From the NCBI RefSeq assembly GCF_017873605.1, contig NZ_JAGGKI010000004.1, positions 310,001 through 374,000 on the forward strand: DNA of 64,000 bases, in the 5' to 3' direction. The position numbers were made by a program, and so were the translations under genes. Under the pieces are notes generated by a model, which worked only from the letters and a program-made list of their open reading frames with translations, was not told where the DNA came from and searched no databases. The DNA is from Paenibacillus lactis. Lineage in GTDB: Bacteria; Bacillota; Bacilli; Paenibacillales; Paenibacillaceae. Positions 8,546 to 15,973 of this stretch are shown in pieces. Numbering within the stretch: the stretch's first letter is position 1; each line of letters starts with the position of its first letter.

Positions 8546-9010
8546 TTAAGATTTATCAGGGTCGTTCTTGCCCTTCTCCTTGCAACGGTAGCATATGCCG
8601 TGGAAATCAAGCCGATGGTCGTGCACGGTGAAATTGAATTCGCGCTCCAGTCGTTCCTCTAAGGGACCGAGCCAATCCTCGCGTATTTCATCCATGCTTC
8701 CACATTGAGTGCATATTAGATGATGGTGATGATGTTTCGAAGTATCTGTTCGAAGGTCGTATCTTGCGACACCATCGCCGAAATTGATCTTCTCTACGAC
8801 ATGAAGCTCACTCAGCAGCTCCAGGGTACGGTATACGGTTGCCAGACCGATCTCCGGAGCTTTCTCTTTCACGAGCATAAATACATCTTCTGCGCTAAGG
8901 TGGTCGTCTTCATTCTCCAACAACACGCTAACCGTGGCTTCCCGCTGGGGCGTTAATTTGTAACCTTGGGATTGCAGCTGCTGCTTAATTTTGTCGATCC
9001 GCGCTTCCAT
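8546..9010 (-). CDS. fur: Ferric uptake regulator Fur
   Basis: A 154-residue Fur-family repressor. The N-terminal winged helix includes YKLTPQREATVSVL and GLATVYRTLELL; the dimerisation half has the His cluster KHHHHHLICTQC and two CxxC pairs (CTQC, CYRC) for structural zinc. Fur binds ferrous iron and represses iron uptake genes. A AAGGGGGAGGG site precedes the ATG. Neighbour order fur-yqzK-xerD matches Bacillus, supporting Fur over PerR or Zur. Confidence 0.93.
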   Translation of the reverse strand: MEARIDKIKQQLQSQGYKLTPQREATVSVLLENEDDHLSAEDVFMLVKEKAPEIGLATVYRTLELLSELHVVEKINFGDGVARYDLRTDTSKHHHHHLICTQCGSMDEIREDWLGPLEERLEREFNFTVHDHRLDFHGICYRCKEKGKNDPDKS

Positions 9011-9058
9011 CGTTTCCCTCCCCCTTGGAAATCACTGCACGTCATTGTCACTTCCTTC

Positions 9059-9089
9059 ATTATAGGGGGATTTGACAAACAAAGTCAAA
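9059..9089 (-). promoter_or_regulatory. fur promoter with an overlapping palindrome
   Basis: On the minus strand TTGACT (9083-9088), an 18-base spacer and TATAAT (9059-9064) form a clear sigma-A promoter. A palindrome with arms TTTGAC/GTCAAA and a 7-base centre (9071-9089) covers the -35 box and part of the spacer, a good place for a repressor site. It does not match the PerR or Fur consensus well, so the regulator is unknown. Confidence 0.7.
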
Positions 9090-9722
9090 CGCTTTTACTC
9101 TCCGCTAAAACACGCGGCATTACAGCAGCATCGGGGTTACCCACTGCATCATCTACTAGTATATTCGTAACTTTTTCGAGCTTTCTCTATATCTGTTTTT
9201 TATTGGTCGTGGACATAATTTATGATTTTACTCCGTGCGTCTTTTTATAACTTTTCAATTTTCGTGATTTTCATGTGATTTTTTATAAGATAGGGTCGGT
9301 AATATATCGGCCCTCTTTTGTTGCTTAAGATAGGCAATTTGGTAACTTTGTAATAAATCGAGCATCTTGTTCTTAATCAAGTTCAAACTATATAGAATCG
9401 TTTAAGATTGAGTATGTCTTCCATCTCAAAAGGATACAATTTCATTGTAATTCTATTTGTCGCATCCACTTATCAGCATATATGAAGCGTTGGCACTCCG
9501 CAACTCTCCCGCATATGTTTCAGTTGGTTGAGATAATGACAGCTGATGATCGGATTCGCTGCAAACTTAGCCAAGCGGCTGAGCTTCTCAACCAAAAACT
9601 TTTCTGTGTTCTCCTTCTAATTCAACTCGTCAAATACGATGTTCACCTTCGTGAGTTTCTTCCGATTCGGGATCCACTGCCTTCTTACTTGAAAGGGCAA
9701 GCCAAATCTTGGTGATTGGTAC
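9090..9722. other. Gene-free stretch near the host-prophage junction
   Basis: About 630 AT-rich bases with no convincing coding frame. It contains one hairpin (AGGGTCG at 9292-9298 with CGGCCCT at 9308-9314, then CTTTTG on the plus strand), possibly a terminator. A 77-codon plus frame at 9482-9715 and a fragmentary minus frame opposite it have no ribosome site and no recognisable motif. The left prophage end may lie here or a little to the right; no direct repeat could be matched because the other end is outside the window. Confidence 0.5.
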
Positions 9723-10001
9723 CTAGTAATCCGTCCAATACCGTGCACTCACCTTTGGTGAAGTCCGACTATGTGCTTCAGGGTTTCTTTCCCACCCTTC
9801 CACAATCTTAATCGTTTCCAGTCTGGACTTGTCTTCCCATTCAATGTACCTTTCTTTTTCCAGCATTAATAGAGCTCTCTTTATTTGTTGACTCTTTCGT
9901 CCAGCCATTATCTCTAAGGCCTGCATTGTGGGTATCCTATGGTGCTGGCTTGCATAATTGTACAAAACCCTAAGAATCTTACGTTCTAAATCAGGAAGCA
10001 T
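9723..10001 (-). CDS. Small winged-helix-like protein, second gene of an SOS-type pair
   Basis: A 92-residue protein. Residues 4-50 (DLERKILRVLYNYASQHHRI, then ALEIMAGRKSQQIKRALLMLEK) look like a winged helix related in pattern to the LexA DNA-binding domain (short helix, turn, helix, wing with ERYIEW). There is no protease domain. I start at the ATG at 10001, preceded by AAGGGGGCAGG; a longer frame to 10040 lacks a site. It overlaps the upstream small gene, so the two form an operon. A DNA-binding role is inference. Confidence 0.6.
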   Translation of the reverse strand: MLPDLERKILRVLYNYASQHHRIPTMQALEIMAGRKSQQIKRALLMLEKERYIEWEDKSRLETIKIVEGWERNPEAHSRTSPKVSARYWTDY

Positions 10002-10194
10002 CTTTTCCTGCCCCCTTTGCCGGCTCCCAGGATAAGACATTATCCATTCTGAAAACTCTTGGCTGATTGGTATTTAAACAAGTCGCACGAATCAAATTAT
10101 GTCGAATCCCCTGCAGTCTTATCTTACGCTGAGTAATCTTGCCTTTGCGGTCTATGTAAATGAGCTCGATAACCTCGCCAATGAAATTTCTCAT
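9991..10194 (-). CDS. Small WYL-like protein, first gene of an SOS-type pair
   Basis: A 67-residue protein: MRNFIGEVIELIYIDRKG, then a basic beta-rich stretch ending FRMDNVLSWEP, a pattern that resembles a minimal WYL ligand-binding module; this is resemblance only. The ATG at 10194 has TTGGAGG 8 bases upstream, better than the open frame start at 10218. It lies directly downstream of a promoter with a LexA-like box and overlaps the winged-helix gene by 11 bases. Confidence 0.6.
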   Translation of the reverse strand: MRNFIGEVIELIYIDRKGKITQRKIRLQGIRHNLIRATCLNTNQPRVFRMDNVLSWEPAKGAGKDAS

Positions 10195-10226
10195 CTTGTT
10201 CGCCTCCAAGAAGAACATTTGTTTGT

Positions 10227-10256
10227 ATTATATGCGAACGTTCGTTCTATTATCAA
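10227..10256 (-). promoter_or_regulatory. Promoter with embedded LexA (SOS) box
   Basis: On the minus strand TTGATA (10251-10256), an 18-base spacer and TATAAT (10227-10232) make a promoter. Inside the spacer is AGAACGAACGTTCG (10235-10248), which matches the Gram-positive LexA box CGAAC-N4-GTTCG at 9 of 10 fixed bases. LexA bound here would block RNA polymerase, so the small two-gene operon downstream should be induced by DNA damage. Confidence 0.75.
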
Positions 10257-10455
10257 TGGTAAATTGAAGGGACTATACTATGCTGTAATTTTACTTAGGC
10301 GACGATGGAAACAAAAAAACGCAACTAGAATATGTAATGAGGAACTTGTAGGGGACTCATGAAATATGCAGTCATCTGGTTGAATTACGGTGAAATCACA
10401 TAATGACATTGATTTGTTAAGAAGATTTAAGAGGAGCAATTTGATTACGAATTAG

Positions 10456-10488
10456 AAAAGGCCCATCATAGCAAACGCTACGAGGGCC
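10456..10488 (-). terminator. Terminator after the three-gene accessory cassette
   Basis: Stem GGCCC/GGGCC (10460-10464 and 10484-10488), extended inward by CGTAGC/GCTATG, then TTTTC on the minus strand. It lies 31 bases past the last gene of the cassette. Confidence 0.75.
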
Positions 10489-10518
10489 GAGTTTGTTGTC
10501 GGGATGACGGTATGAAAA

Positions 10519-10869
10519 TTAAAGCAAGGCCAAGATACCTAAATTCTTGGCAAGATCCACCCCAGCAGCTGAAACCTGAATTACAGAGCTCAGTCTTTTG
10601 AAAAATTTGATCATTCTTTCTTTGTTCTTACTAGCAGCTGCCTCTTTTATTTTACTTAAATCTTCTAAGTTATCATTAATCTCATCTGCGTCCGGAAGTT
10701 TCTTAATCTCCTCTATAAGTGCTGTAAAAAGTTTTTCTGTCTGATTGTCAAGGCCGGATTGAAAGGACTGAGTGTTGTTGTCACCTTGAAAATTTGCAAC
10801 CCCATTAAAAGTCGCACCATCGAAACTTACCCCGTCCATTTTTCTCGAGTAATCATTGTTATGCTGCAT
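10519..10869 (-). CDS. Uncharacterised small protein with N-terminal GDNN motif (cassette gene 3)
   Basis: A 116-residue protein I do not recognise. The N-terminus is polar and repetitive (DGVSFDGATFNGVANFQGDNN, then TQSFQSG), resembling the short Gly/Asn/Gln amyloid-like motifs found in bacterial signalling proteins; the rest is helical and charged, ending in a hydrophobic segment VIQVSAAGVDLAKNLGILALL. Strong ribosome site AGGAGGTTAT. It is the last of three genes in one direction and ends before a terminator. The amyloid idea is speculative; a pentapeptide-like or adaptor function is equally possible. Confidence 0.6.
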   Translation of the reverse strand: MQHNNDYSRKMDGVSFDGATFNGVANFQGDNNTQSFQSGLDNQTEKLFTALIEEIKKLPDADEINDNLEDLSKIKEAAASKNKERMIKFFKRLSSVIQVSAAGVDLAKNLGILALL

Positions 10870-10952
10870 ATAACCTCCTATATAAATGTCCCCATTATGG
10901 ATATACCTTGCGAGTGTATAAGGTTCGTTCGGTACGCTTTGTCTGGGTTGTA

Positions 10953-11330
10953 TTAAATTGCTATCAGTTGCTGACTGTTTTGCTGCTTTTTTTTTAATGC
11001 CTCAACGTATTCCTTTGTAAAATTGAAGACAATATTCGTTTTTTCAGGATCAGGAAAATAACTTTCATCATCATCACAAAGCCTGCAATTAATCTCACAA
11101 TCAGGTAGTTTTCCCCAATCAAATTGCTGGTCAACATGATCATTTGGACATATTGTTTCGAGTTTTACCTCTAAAACACCAAACTGTGCTTTCATCATCA
11201 GGTAGTCATTAACCCGATCAATGTCTTTTTCTTCTGAAAGGTAGGCAACAAAGTAAGCATTAAAACGGTTTTTATTATCATATGCTAGACCTTCAAGAAT
11301 CTCATCGATCTTTACCGTATTAATGATCAT
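10953..11330 (-). CDS. Uncharacterised protein with a Cys cluster (cassette gene 2)
   Basis: A 125-residue protein without recognisable family. It contains CPNDH and, later, CEINCRLCDDD, so four Cys plus a His could bind a metal. The C-terminus is a charged helix (TKEYVEALKKKQQN). It lies 31 bases after the larger cassette gene and is AT-rich like its two partners, unlike the surrounding phage genes. Co-transcription of the three is inferred from direction and spacing. Confidence 0.6.
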   Translation of the reverse strand: MIINTVKIDEILEGLAYDNKNRFNAYFVAYLSEEKDIDRVNDYLMMKAQFGVLEVKLETICPNDHVDQQFDWGKLPDCEINCRLCDDDESYFPDPEKTNIVFNFTKEYVEALKKKQQNSQQLIAI

Positions 11331-11361
11331 AAAAAGAACCTACCTTTCAAATGTTTTATCT

Positions 11362-12363
11362 TCATGACACAGCTTCATTGTTGCCTTGATCAGATTCTTT
11401 TCTATATCTGACTTCTACAAATACATCCAAAATCCTTCTAATTATACGTTCACTTACTTTACTTTTAAATTCAAAGCCCCCTTTATGGTTTATGCGAAAT
11501 TTCACCTTCGTAGAATACCCTGTATCAACTTCACGATAGTCCACATGAAAAACTTGTGCCAAATATTCTCTTCCAGCTACCATGCTTTTATACTGCTCTT
11601 GCTTTTTGAGGTCATCTATTCCCGGCGCAGCGCTAACAGCAAGCTTGCCAATACATCCCTCTCCGATTACTTCAGATTCAAGTAAGCCAGCTTCTAAAAT
11701 TTCTGAGATCTTCTCGGCTTCTGCCTCAGTGACTTTAGTTACTGGCAACCAATCGATATTGGGGATATTGTCCGCACTCGTCGATAATAAACTCTTCAGT
11801 GCTTCTTTATATTTTTTATGTGTCGAAAAACCTGACCGTAGTTCAATGAAGATTGGATCACCAAATCTGATCATCATGTACTCAAAAGAAGGTACAATGC
11901 GTTCTACAACCTCGTATCCATCATAACCAATCTTCTTTTCTCCAGATACCCACTGAAGTAAGACTGCCTCACCAAGGTCCTCTATAAGATTTATTTGAGG
12001 TACAGTGGTTATTTCAGGCTTTAATTCATTACCGATCAATGCGGAAGTGATGTTTAACTTTCTCTTCAAGTGCACAAGAAATCCTTCTTTTACTTTCAAC
12101 CCTTCAGGAAAATCAGTACACTCGAAGATATTAACTGCTGTTTTTCCGGCATACCGATACTCCTTATATAACTCTTCTAGAGTGTGAGGTTTCTTTTCTT
12201 GAATACCATCAAACATCGTTTCAATACTTGTCTTACTACATTCGATTTTTTCTTGATCAATAACATGCTTGACACGATCACTAGGTACCTTTTTTGTGAA
12301 CTCGATTTTGTTAATCCTCAACTGATAAATCTCTCCCTTGTAAAGAGATATCGGCAAGTCCAA
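11362..12363 (-). CDS. Uncharacterised protein (cassette gene 1)
   Basis: A 333-residue acidic protein with no motif I can name; secondary structure looks mixed. It begins with TTG at 12363 behind AGTGGAGC. There is no signal peptide or membrane segment. As the first gene of an AT-rich three-gene set, ended by its own terminator and lying between the lysis end of the prophage and its boundary, it sits where temperate phages of Firmicutes often carry defence or conversion genes. Function unknown. Confidence 0.65.
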   Translation of the reverse strand: MDLPISLYKGEIYQLRINKIEFTKKVPSDRVKHVIDQEKIECSKTSIETMFDGIQEKKPHTLEELYKEYRYAGKTAVNIFECTDFPEGLKVKEGFLVHLKRKLNITSALIGNELKPEITTVPQINLIEDLGEAVLLQWVSGEKKIGYDGYEVVERIVPSFEYMMIRFGDPIFIELRSGFSTHKKYKEALKSLLSTSADNIPNIDWLPVTKVTEAEAEKISEILEAGLLESEVIGEGCIGKLAVSAAPGIDDLKKQEQYKSMVAGREYLAQVFHVDYREVDTGYSTKVKFRINHKGGFEFKSKVSERIIRRILDVFVEVRYRKESDQGNNEAVS

Positions 12364-12706
12364 AAAAGCTCCACTCTAGACATATCACAATCATTTCGTA
12401 TACTATAATATTAACAGTTAAAAATATTGAGTGTTATCTCACTCAAGCTTTTAAGGACATGTTGCTAATATCGCTTCATGTCTATTTTTCTTGTATTGTA
12501 ACCTATATATTGGAAAATTAGTAGGTAAATTTTCCTATTAACACGCTATTTATAGATATCACTAGCATCGTCTCTTCCTACCTGTTTCGAATCCGTGAGA
12601 ACTTTTGATCTCTTGAGATACAGGCTAGCTTTAAGTTATGGGTTACCAACACTTACCGTGACGTTACCCTAAAGCCAAGCAGTATAATTCGGTAAAGGGG
12701 GTTTTT
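12364..12706. promoter_or_regulatory. Divergent intergenic region between the cassette and the ligase
   Basis: An AT-rich 343-base region separating two oppositely oriented units, so it should hold both promoters. Toward the ligase, TATAAT lies at 12683-12688 with only a weak -35 (GTGACG at 12658-12663), and AAAGGGGG serves as ribosome site. Toward the cassette, TATAGT/TATTAT sequences near 12400-12410 are candidate -10 boxes without a clear -35. No gene is seen inside. Confidence 0.4.
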
Positions 12707-13627
12707 ATGTTTATTGACCCGATGCTACTTGCAACAGCACCTAGCCCATACTCGGGCTCTCGTTTTATTTTTGAGCCGAAGATCGACGGCCATCGTTTGA
12801 TATTTTCACAACACAACGGAGATGTCCGCTTGTACACTCGCCATAACAACGATTGTACGCGTCAATATCCTGAGGTTGCTGGTGCCATATTTCCGCACGA
12901 TATTGTTTTAGACGGCGAAATCGCTTGCGTTGATCCAGCGACCGGCAACTCTGACTTTGAGGCCGTCATGATGCGATTCCAGGCGAAGAAGGCCGATAAG
13001 ATAGCAGCACTATCCCTATCGTTACCGGCCACTTTCGTCATTTTCGACGTACTTCAGTATAACGGTAGAGACTTGCGTCGTCTGCCACTGATGAAACGCA
13101 AAGAAATTCTCGCGCAGCTCCCGTTGCCGTCTACAAGTTTCGGCATTGTACCCTATATTGATGGCGCTGGTGAGGCGCTGTTTGAGCAGATCGAGTCTCG
13201 CGGCATGGAAGGCGTTGTCGGCAAGCGAAAGGATAGTAGTTATGAAACGGGGCGACGCTCGGATAATTGGCAGAAGGTAATAAATTGGTCGTACGCGGAC
13301 GTATTTATAACGGGATATCGGAAAGAAGAATTCGGGTGGCTTGCGAGCATTTACGATAACGCAAAAATGCGCCCAGCCGGTATTATCGAACTAGGCGCAA
13401 ATCCTACTCATAAGAAGGCGTTTTATAACGTTGTTAAACCGCTTATTACCGGAGAGGACCGCAATTTCGTGTACGTAGAGCCGCGAATTCGTGTACGTAG
13501 AGCCGCGAATTCGTGCGCGCGTGAAAATGCGGAATTGGACGCGGGCGGGAATGCTTCGGAGTCCGGTTTTTGTGGAGTTTATTGTTTAGACATCATATTT
13601 TTCTTTAATAAATCCAACAACCTCTGA
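12707..13627 (+). CDS. ATP-dependent DNA ligase with frameshifted C-terminus
   Basis: A ligase of the small phage type (similar in size to SP-beta YoqV). Motif I is EPKIDGHR with the adenylated Lys at 25; motif III region VLDGEI and VIFDVLQYNGRDL, motif IV EGVVGKR, and a partial OB domain follow. The last about 40 residues are nonsense: a 22-bp tandem duplication at 13466-13509 shifts the frame. Reading with one copy removed restores a typical ending (RARVKMRNWTRAG, then SPVFVEFIV) and a stop at 13587-13589, giving 286 residues. The catalytic core is intact; the OB fold end, including the motif VI region, is lost, so activity is doubtful. Confidence 0.85.
   Translation: MFIDPMLLATAPSPYSGSRFIFEPKIDGHRLIFSQHNGDVRLYTRHNNDCTRQYPEVAGAIFPHDIVLDGEIACVDPATGNSDFEAVMMRFQAKKADKIAALSLSLPATFVIFDVLQYNGRDLRRLPLMKRKEILAQLPLPSTSFGIVPYIDGAGEALFEQIESRGMEGVVGKRKDSSYETGRRSDNWQKVINWSYADVFITGYRKEEFGWLASIYDNAKMRPAGIIELGANPTHKKAFYNVVKPLITGEDRNFVYVEPRIRVRRAANSCARENAELDAGGNASESGFCGVYCLDIIFFFNKSNNL
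13466..13509. repeat. 22-bp tandem duplication in the ligase gene
   Basis: Bases 13466-13487 are repeated exactly at 13488-13509, and the next six bases (TTCGTG) begin a third copy. The unit is not a multiple of three and is the cause of the ligase frameshift. Such an event is easily gained or lost by slippage. Confidence 0.95.
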
Positions 13628-13789
13628 GCGATAAATTCCTTTAATAGCATTAAATGCATCTTGTTCAGTTTTTCCGCCAACACCAATGCTTCTAATTTCA
13701 ATAAAGATTTCTGCGAGGATTTTTCGAGCGTCAGAACCAGACATATCATTGATTCTCTCTAAAATATCAGTTGTATATTTATCAGGCAC
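13586..13789 (-). CDS. Small hypothetical protein
   Basis: A 67-residue mostly helical protein (DAFNAIKGIYRSEVVGFIKEK near the C-terminus) with a strong GGGAGGTG site before a GTG start at 13789. It converges on the ligase gene and its end overlaps the original ligase stop region by 4 bases. Family unknown. Confidence 0.55.
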   Translation of the reverse strand: MPDKYTTDILERINDMSGSDARKILAEIFIEIRSIGVGGKTEQDAFNAIKGIYRSEVVGFIKEKYDV

Positions 13790-13804
13790 TTTTTCACCTC
13801 CCTT

Positions 13805-13999
13805 TTAGTTTGCGTATTTAAACGTGCAGTTCTCTCGCATATACCGCGCGTCTCCAACCTTGATGCTGTTCTCCGTGATCTCTTGTATCCGGCCGCAACC
13901 GACCAGCTCGTCCGCTATAAATACGGCGATAGGTGTTTGATCGAGCATAGCGGTATAAAAGTGTATGTCCGCAGTCAGCGGCTTCATATATCGTCTCAT
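13805..13999 (-). CDS. Small hypothetical protein
   Basis: A 64-residue protein with the beta-rich stretch TPIAVFIADELVGCGRIQEIT, then SIKVGDARYMRENCTFKYA, a pattern like small SH3-type phage proteins. The ribosome site is weak, and an in-frame ATG at 13987 is an alternative start. Probably transcribed on its own from the region before 14040, since a terminator lies upstream of it. Confidence 0.5.
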   Translation of the reverse strand: MRRYMKPLTADIHFYTAMLDQTPIAVFIADELVGCGRIQEITENSIKVGDARYMRENCTFKYAN

Positions 14000-14045
14000 A
14001 ATGAAAATATTACCATAAGGTGCTTGCCTTTTGGGTATTAAAAAA

Positions 14046-14087
14046 GCAAAAAGACCCTGCCAGCCAGTTATAGGCTAGCAGGGTCTT
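14046..14087 (-). terminator. Strong terminator after the lysis operon
   Basis: A 15-bp stem with one mismatch (14051-14065 with 14073-14087), a 7-base loop, then TTTTTGCTTTTTT on the minus strand. It lies about 110 bases beyond the endolysin stop and probably ends all late transcription. Confidence 0.9.
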
Positions 14088-14116
14088 GGTAGTCTGCTAC
14101 GATTTATACATAATGT

Positions 14117-14150
14117 GGATCGATCTCGAATTCTAATACGAGATCGATCC
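14117..14150. repeat. Perfect 12-bp inverted repeat downstream of the endolysin
   Basis: GGATCGATCTCG (14117-14128) and its exact complement (14139-14150) flank a 10-base AT-rich centre. There is no T-run, so it is a dyad rather than a normal terminator. It may stabilise the late transcript end or bind a protein. Confidence 0.7.
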
Positions 14151-14198
14151 TAACTCGTGAACAGAGGAGGAAGAGTAGATGCCCTGGGGAAAGGTACA

Positions 14199-14987
14199 TC
14201 ACTCACCACAATTATAGGTATTTCCTTCCCCTCGTATACCTTGATACTTGGTTTTCAATTTTTCCAGAATGTTTTTTTCCATGCGAAGTAAAACAGCAGC
14301 TGCCTCCTCGCGAGTAAATGGAGCACCCGGACGGCTCCCGTCAAAGAGCCCCTCCTTCGTAGCTTCCTCCCACGCTGGCGCAGCCCACGAGCTGACAACG
14401 TTGATATCCCTTTCTTTGGTAATCGACTTACCCTCCTTCTTCTTTAAACCCAGATACTTCGCGATCCCCTTTACGTGTCCATCGATCAAAGCGTCAATGA
14501 CTTCCTGGCGCTTTAGTTTGTCCGCGTCCGACGACACATCAATAAATAGGTTCTCGGTCAAGACCGCGGGCATTCTGCTTTCACGGCACATGTGAAGGTT
14601 CTTTGCTTTCTGGCCACGGTCAATCACGCCGTGCGGCTTAAGGGTTGCCATGATCTCCATGTGAAGTTTGTTTTGCAAAGACCGCGAGGCGGCCGAAGCA
14701 TCCGTATAGCGGAAGGACTCGAAGCCGCCAGCTCCGCCGCCGGCATTGCAATGGATGGAGACAAGGAGATCCGCGCCGGTTTTGTTGGCCGCATTGGTCC
14801 GTTCCGACAGCTCAAGGAACACATCCGTCGACCGGGACATCAACACCTGAACGCCTTCGTATTCTGCTTCCAGGCGTCGCTTGACGCCAAGGGATACCGT
14901 CAGAGCGATATCCTTTTCCTTTAAGCCATTTCCGACTGCTCCCGGATCCTTCCCACCGTGCCCAGCATCAATCCATACTTTCTTCAT
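14199..14987 (-). CDS. Endolysin: N-acetylmuramoyl-L-alanine amidase with SLH-like tail
   Basis: A 262-residue amidase of the zinc-dependent Amidase_3 type: WIDAGHGGKDPGA (zinc His), E in LKEKD, VSIHCNAG (zinc His) and VLTENLF (catalytic Glu). It cuts the bond between muramic acid and the stem peptide. Residues about 205-245 (SSWAAPAWEEATKEGLFDGS, then TREEAAAVLLRM) match an S-layer-homology repeat that would bind cell wall polymers. The start overlaps the holin stop by 4 bases, so lysis genes are coupled. Confidence 0.92.
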   Translation of the reverse strand: MKKVWIDAGHGGKDPGAVGNGLKEKDIALTVSLGVKRRLEAEYEGVQVLMSRSTDVFLELSERTNAANKTGADLLVSIHCNAGGGAGGFESFRYTDASAASRSLQNKLHMEIMATLKPHGVIDRGQKAKNLHMCRESRMPAVLTENLFIDVSSDADKLKRQEVIDALIDGHVKGIAKYLGLKKKEGKSITKERDINVVSSWAAPAWEEATKEGLFDGSRPGAPFTREEAAAVLLRMEKNILEKLKTKYQGIRGEGNTYNCGE

Positions 14988-15250
14988 GACTTAATCCCTT
15001 CCTTCGCCTGCTTCATAGCCTGATGCCCGAATACCGCAAATGCGCCTGAAAGGATACCCTGTATCAATGTTTCCACACTCCAACCAATTAAACCGAAGGT
15101 TAATAGGATAGCAGCAATCACAACCCCATAGACAATGATCCAGTTTGGAACAGCTGGTATTTGCTTCAAAAGGATACCGATTACCCAACATGCGGCCACC
15201 ACGATAAACAACCGTGGATCTATCAATTCAAAAATCACGTTCCACTCCAT
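14984..15250 (-). CDS. Phage holin
   Basis: An 88-residue protein with three hydrophobic segments (about 13-30, 36-53, 58-72) and a basic tail, typical of the Hol44/superfamily V holins of Firmicutes phages, which contain a similar PNWIIVYGVVIA segment. It opens the membrane so the endolysin can reach the wall. It sits between the XhlA-like gene and the endolysin. Confidence 0.85.
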   Translation of the reverse strand: MEWNVIFELIDPRLFIVVAACWVIGILLKQIPAVPNWIIVYGVVIAAILLTFGLIGWSVETLIQGILSGAFAVFGHQAMKQAKEGIKS

Positions 15251-15268
15251 TTACAATTCATCCTCTCG

Positions 15269-15658
15269 TTAATTAAGTGCGGCCAGCTTAATGCCGGCCC
15301 AGACGGCAGCGACAATCCCACCAGTTACACCAGTAATGACCACTCCATAAAACGTACGTTTAAACCATTTCTGGTCCTCGGCTTGTGCCTTTTGTGTCTC
15401 AAGTGCAGCGTTCGCTTTCCTGAGCGCTTCTTCGGCAATGGTCTTGGTTTGGTTAAACTCCGCTTCCAGCCCTTCAAGCTTCTGTTTCACTTGTTGAGCA
15501 CAAGCAAGAGCTTCCCGTGACGTTTCCTTAACATCTGCTACAGACGGTACCAATGCCGCCAGCGGCTTCAACGTCTCCTCAATTCGGGCAAGCTGAATTT
15601 GCAGACTAACCAATGTATTTACATCGTGCACGTCACCCACCCCTTGTGTTTGATTCAT
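15269..15658 (-). CDS. XhlA-like holin-associated membrane protein
   Basis: A 129-residue protein with a long coiled coil (about residues 20-95) and one C-terminal membrane segment (GVVITGVTGGIVAAVWAGI). This is the architecture of haemolysin XhlA of PBSX, which works with the holin XhlB in lysis. The gene directly precedes the holin, supporting the role. Confidence 0.8.
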   Translation of the reverse strand: MNQTQGVGDVHDVNTLVSLQIQLARIEETLKPLAALVPSVADVKETSREALACAQQVKQKLEGLEAEFNQTKTIAEEALRKANAALETQKAQAEDQKWFKRTFYGVVITGVTGGIVAAVWAGIKLAALN

Positions 15659-15712
15659 CCCCCGTCCCCCTAATCTGTCAAAAATTTATGAAGCCCCAAA
15701 TCCAGGGGCATC

Positions 15713-15910
15713 TTACTCGCCTTTTTCTTTCTCAGCTTCGTCGGACGATTGCAACCTGGCCAGAGCCTCGCCGATATCATGATCAACCGCTTGTAAGATT
15801 TCGAGCTGCTTGTCCGGATATGCTTGAAGCATGATGTTTATTACTGCAGCTATTTCATCCACCGGGGTCGTCAGATCGATAAGCAGTTCCACCTTTGTCA
15901 TCCTTGCCAT
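15713..15910 (-). CDS. Small acidic hypothetical phage protein
   Basis: A 65-residue acidic protein with helices (VDEIAAVINIMLQAYPDKQ) and a charged tail. It has a good GGGAGG site and lies between the stalk-domain gene and the lysis genes, with a terminator just upstream. Function unknown; size and place suggest a tail-end or lysis accessory. Confidence 0.55.
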   Translation of the reverse strand: MARMTKVELLIDLTTPVDEIAAVINIMLQAYPDKQLEILQAVDHDIGEALARLQSSDEAEKEKGE

Positions 15911-15931
15911 AGGGCACCTCCCTTCGAGGCA

Positions 15932-15960
15932 AAATAAAAGAGCCCGGGGTTACCGGACTC
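15932..15960 (-). terminator. Terminator after the stalk-domain gene
   Basis: Stem GAGCCCGG/CCGGACTC (15940-15947 and 15953-15960) followed on the minus strand by CTTTTATTTTGCC. The same tail occurs after the terminator at 37884-37911. Confidence 0.7.
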
Positions 15961-15973
15961 TAATGATTGCTCG

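Noticed and set aside
9482..9715. 77-codon plus-strand frame and an opposite fragmentary minus frame
   Set aside because: No ribosome site, no family pattern and stops in the minus frame; treated as non-coding.
12664..12849. 61-codon minus frame opposite the ligase start
   Set aside because: Shadow of the ligase gene with no ribosome site.
9090..14100. attL site or integrase
   Set aside because: No integrase gene is visible and the right prophage end is outside the window, so a core repeat cannot be identified.
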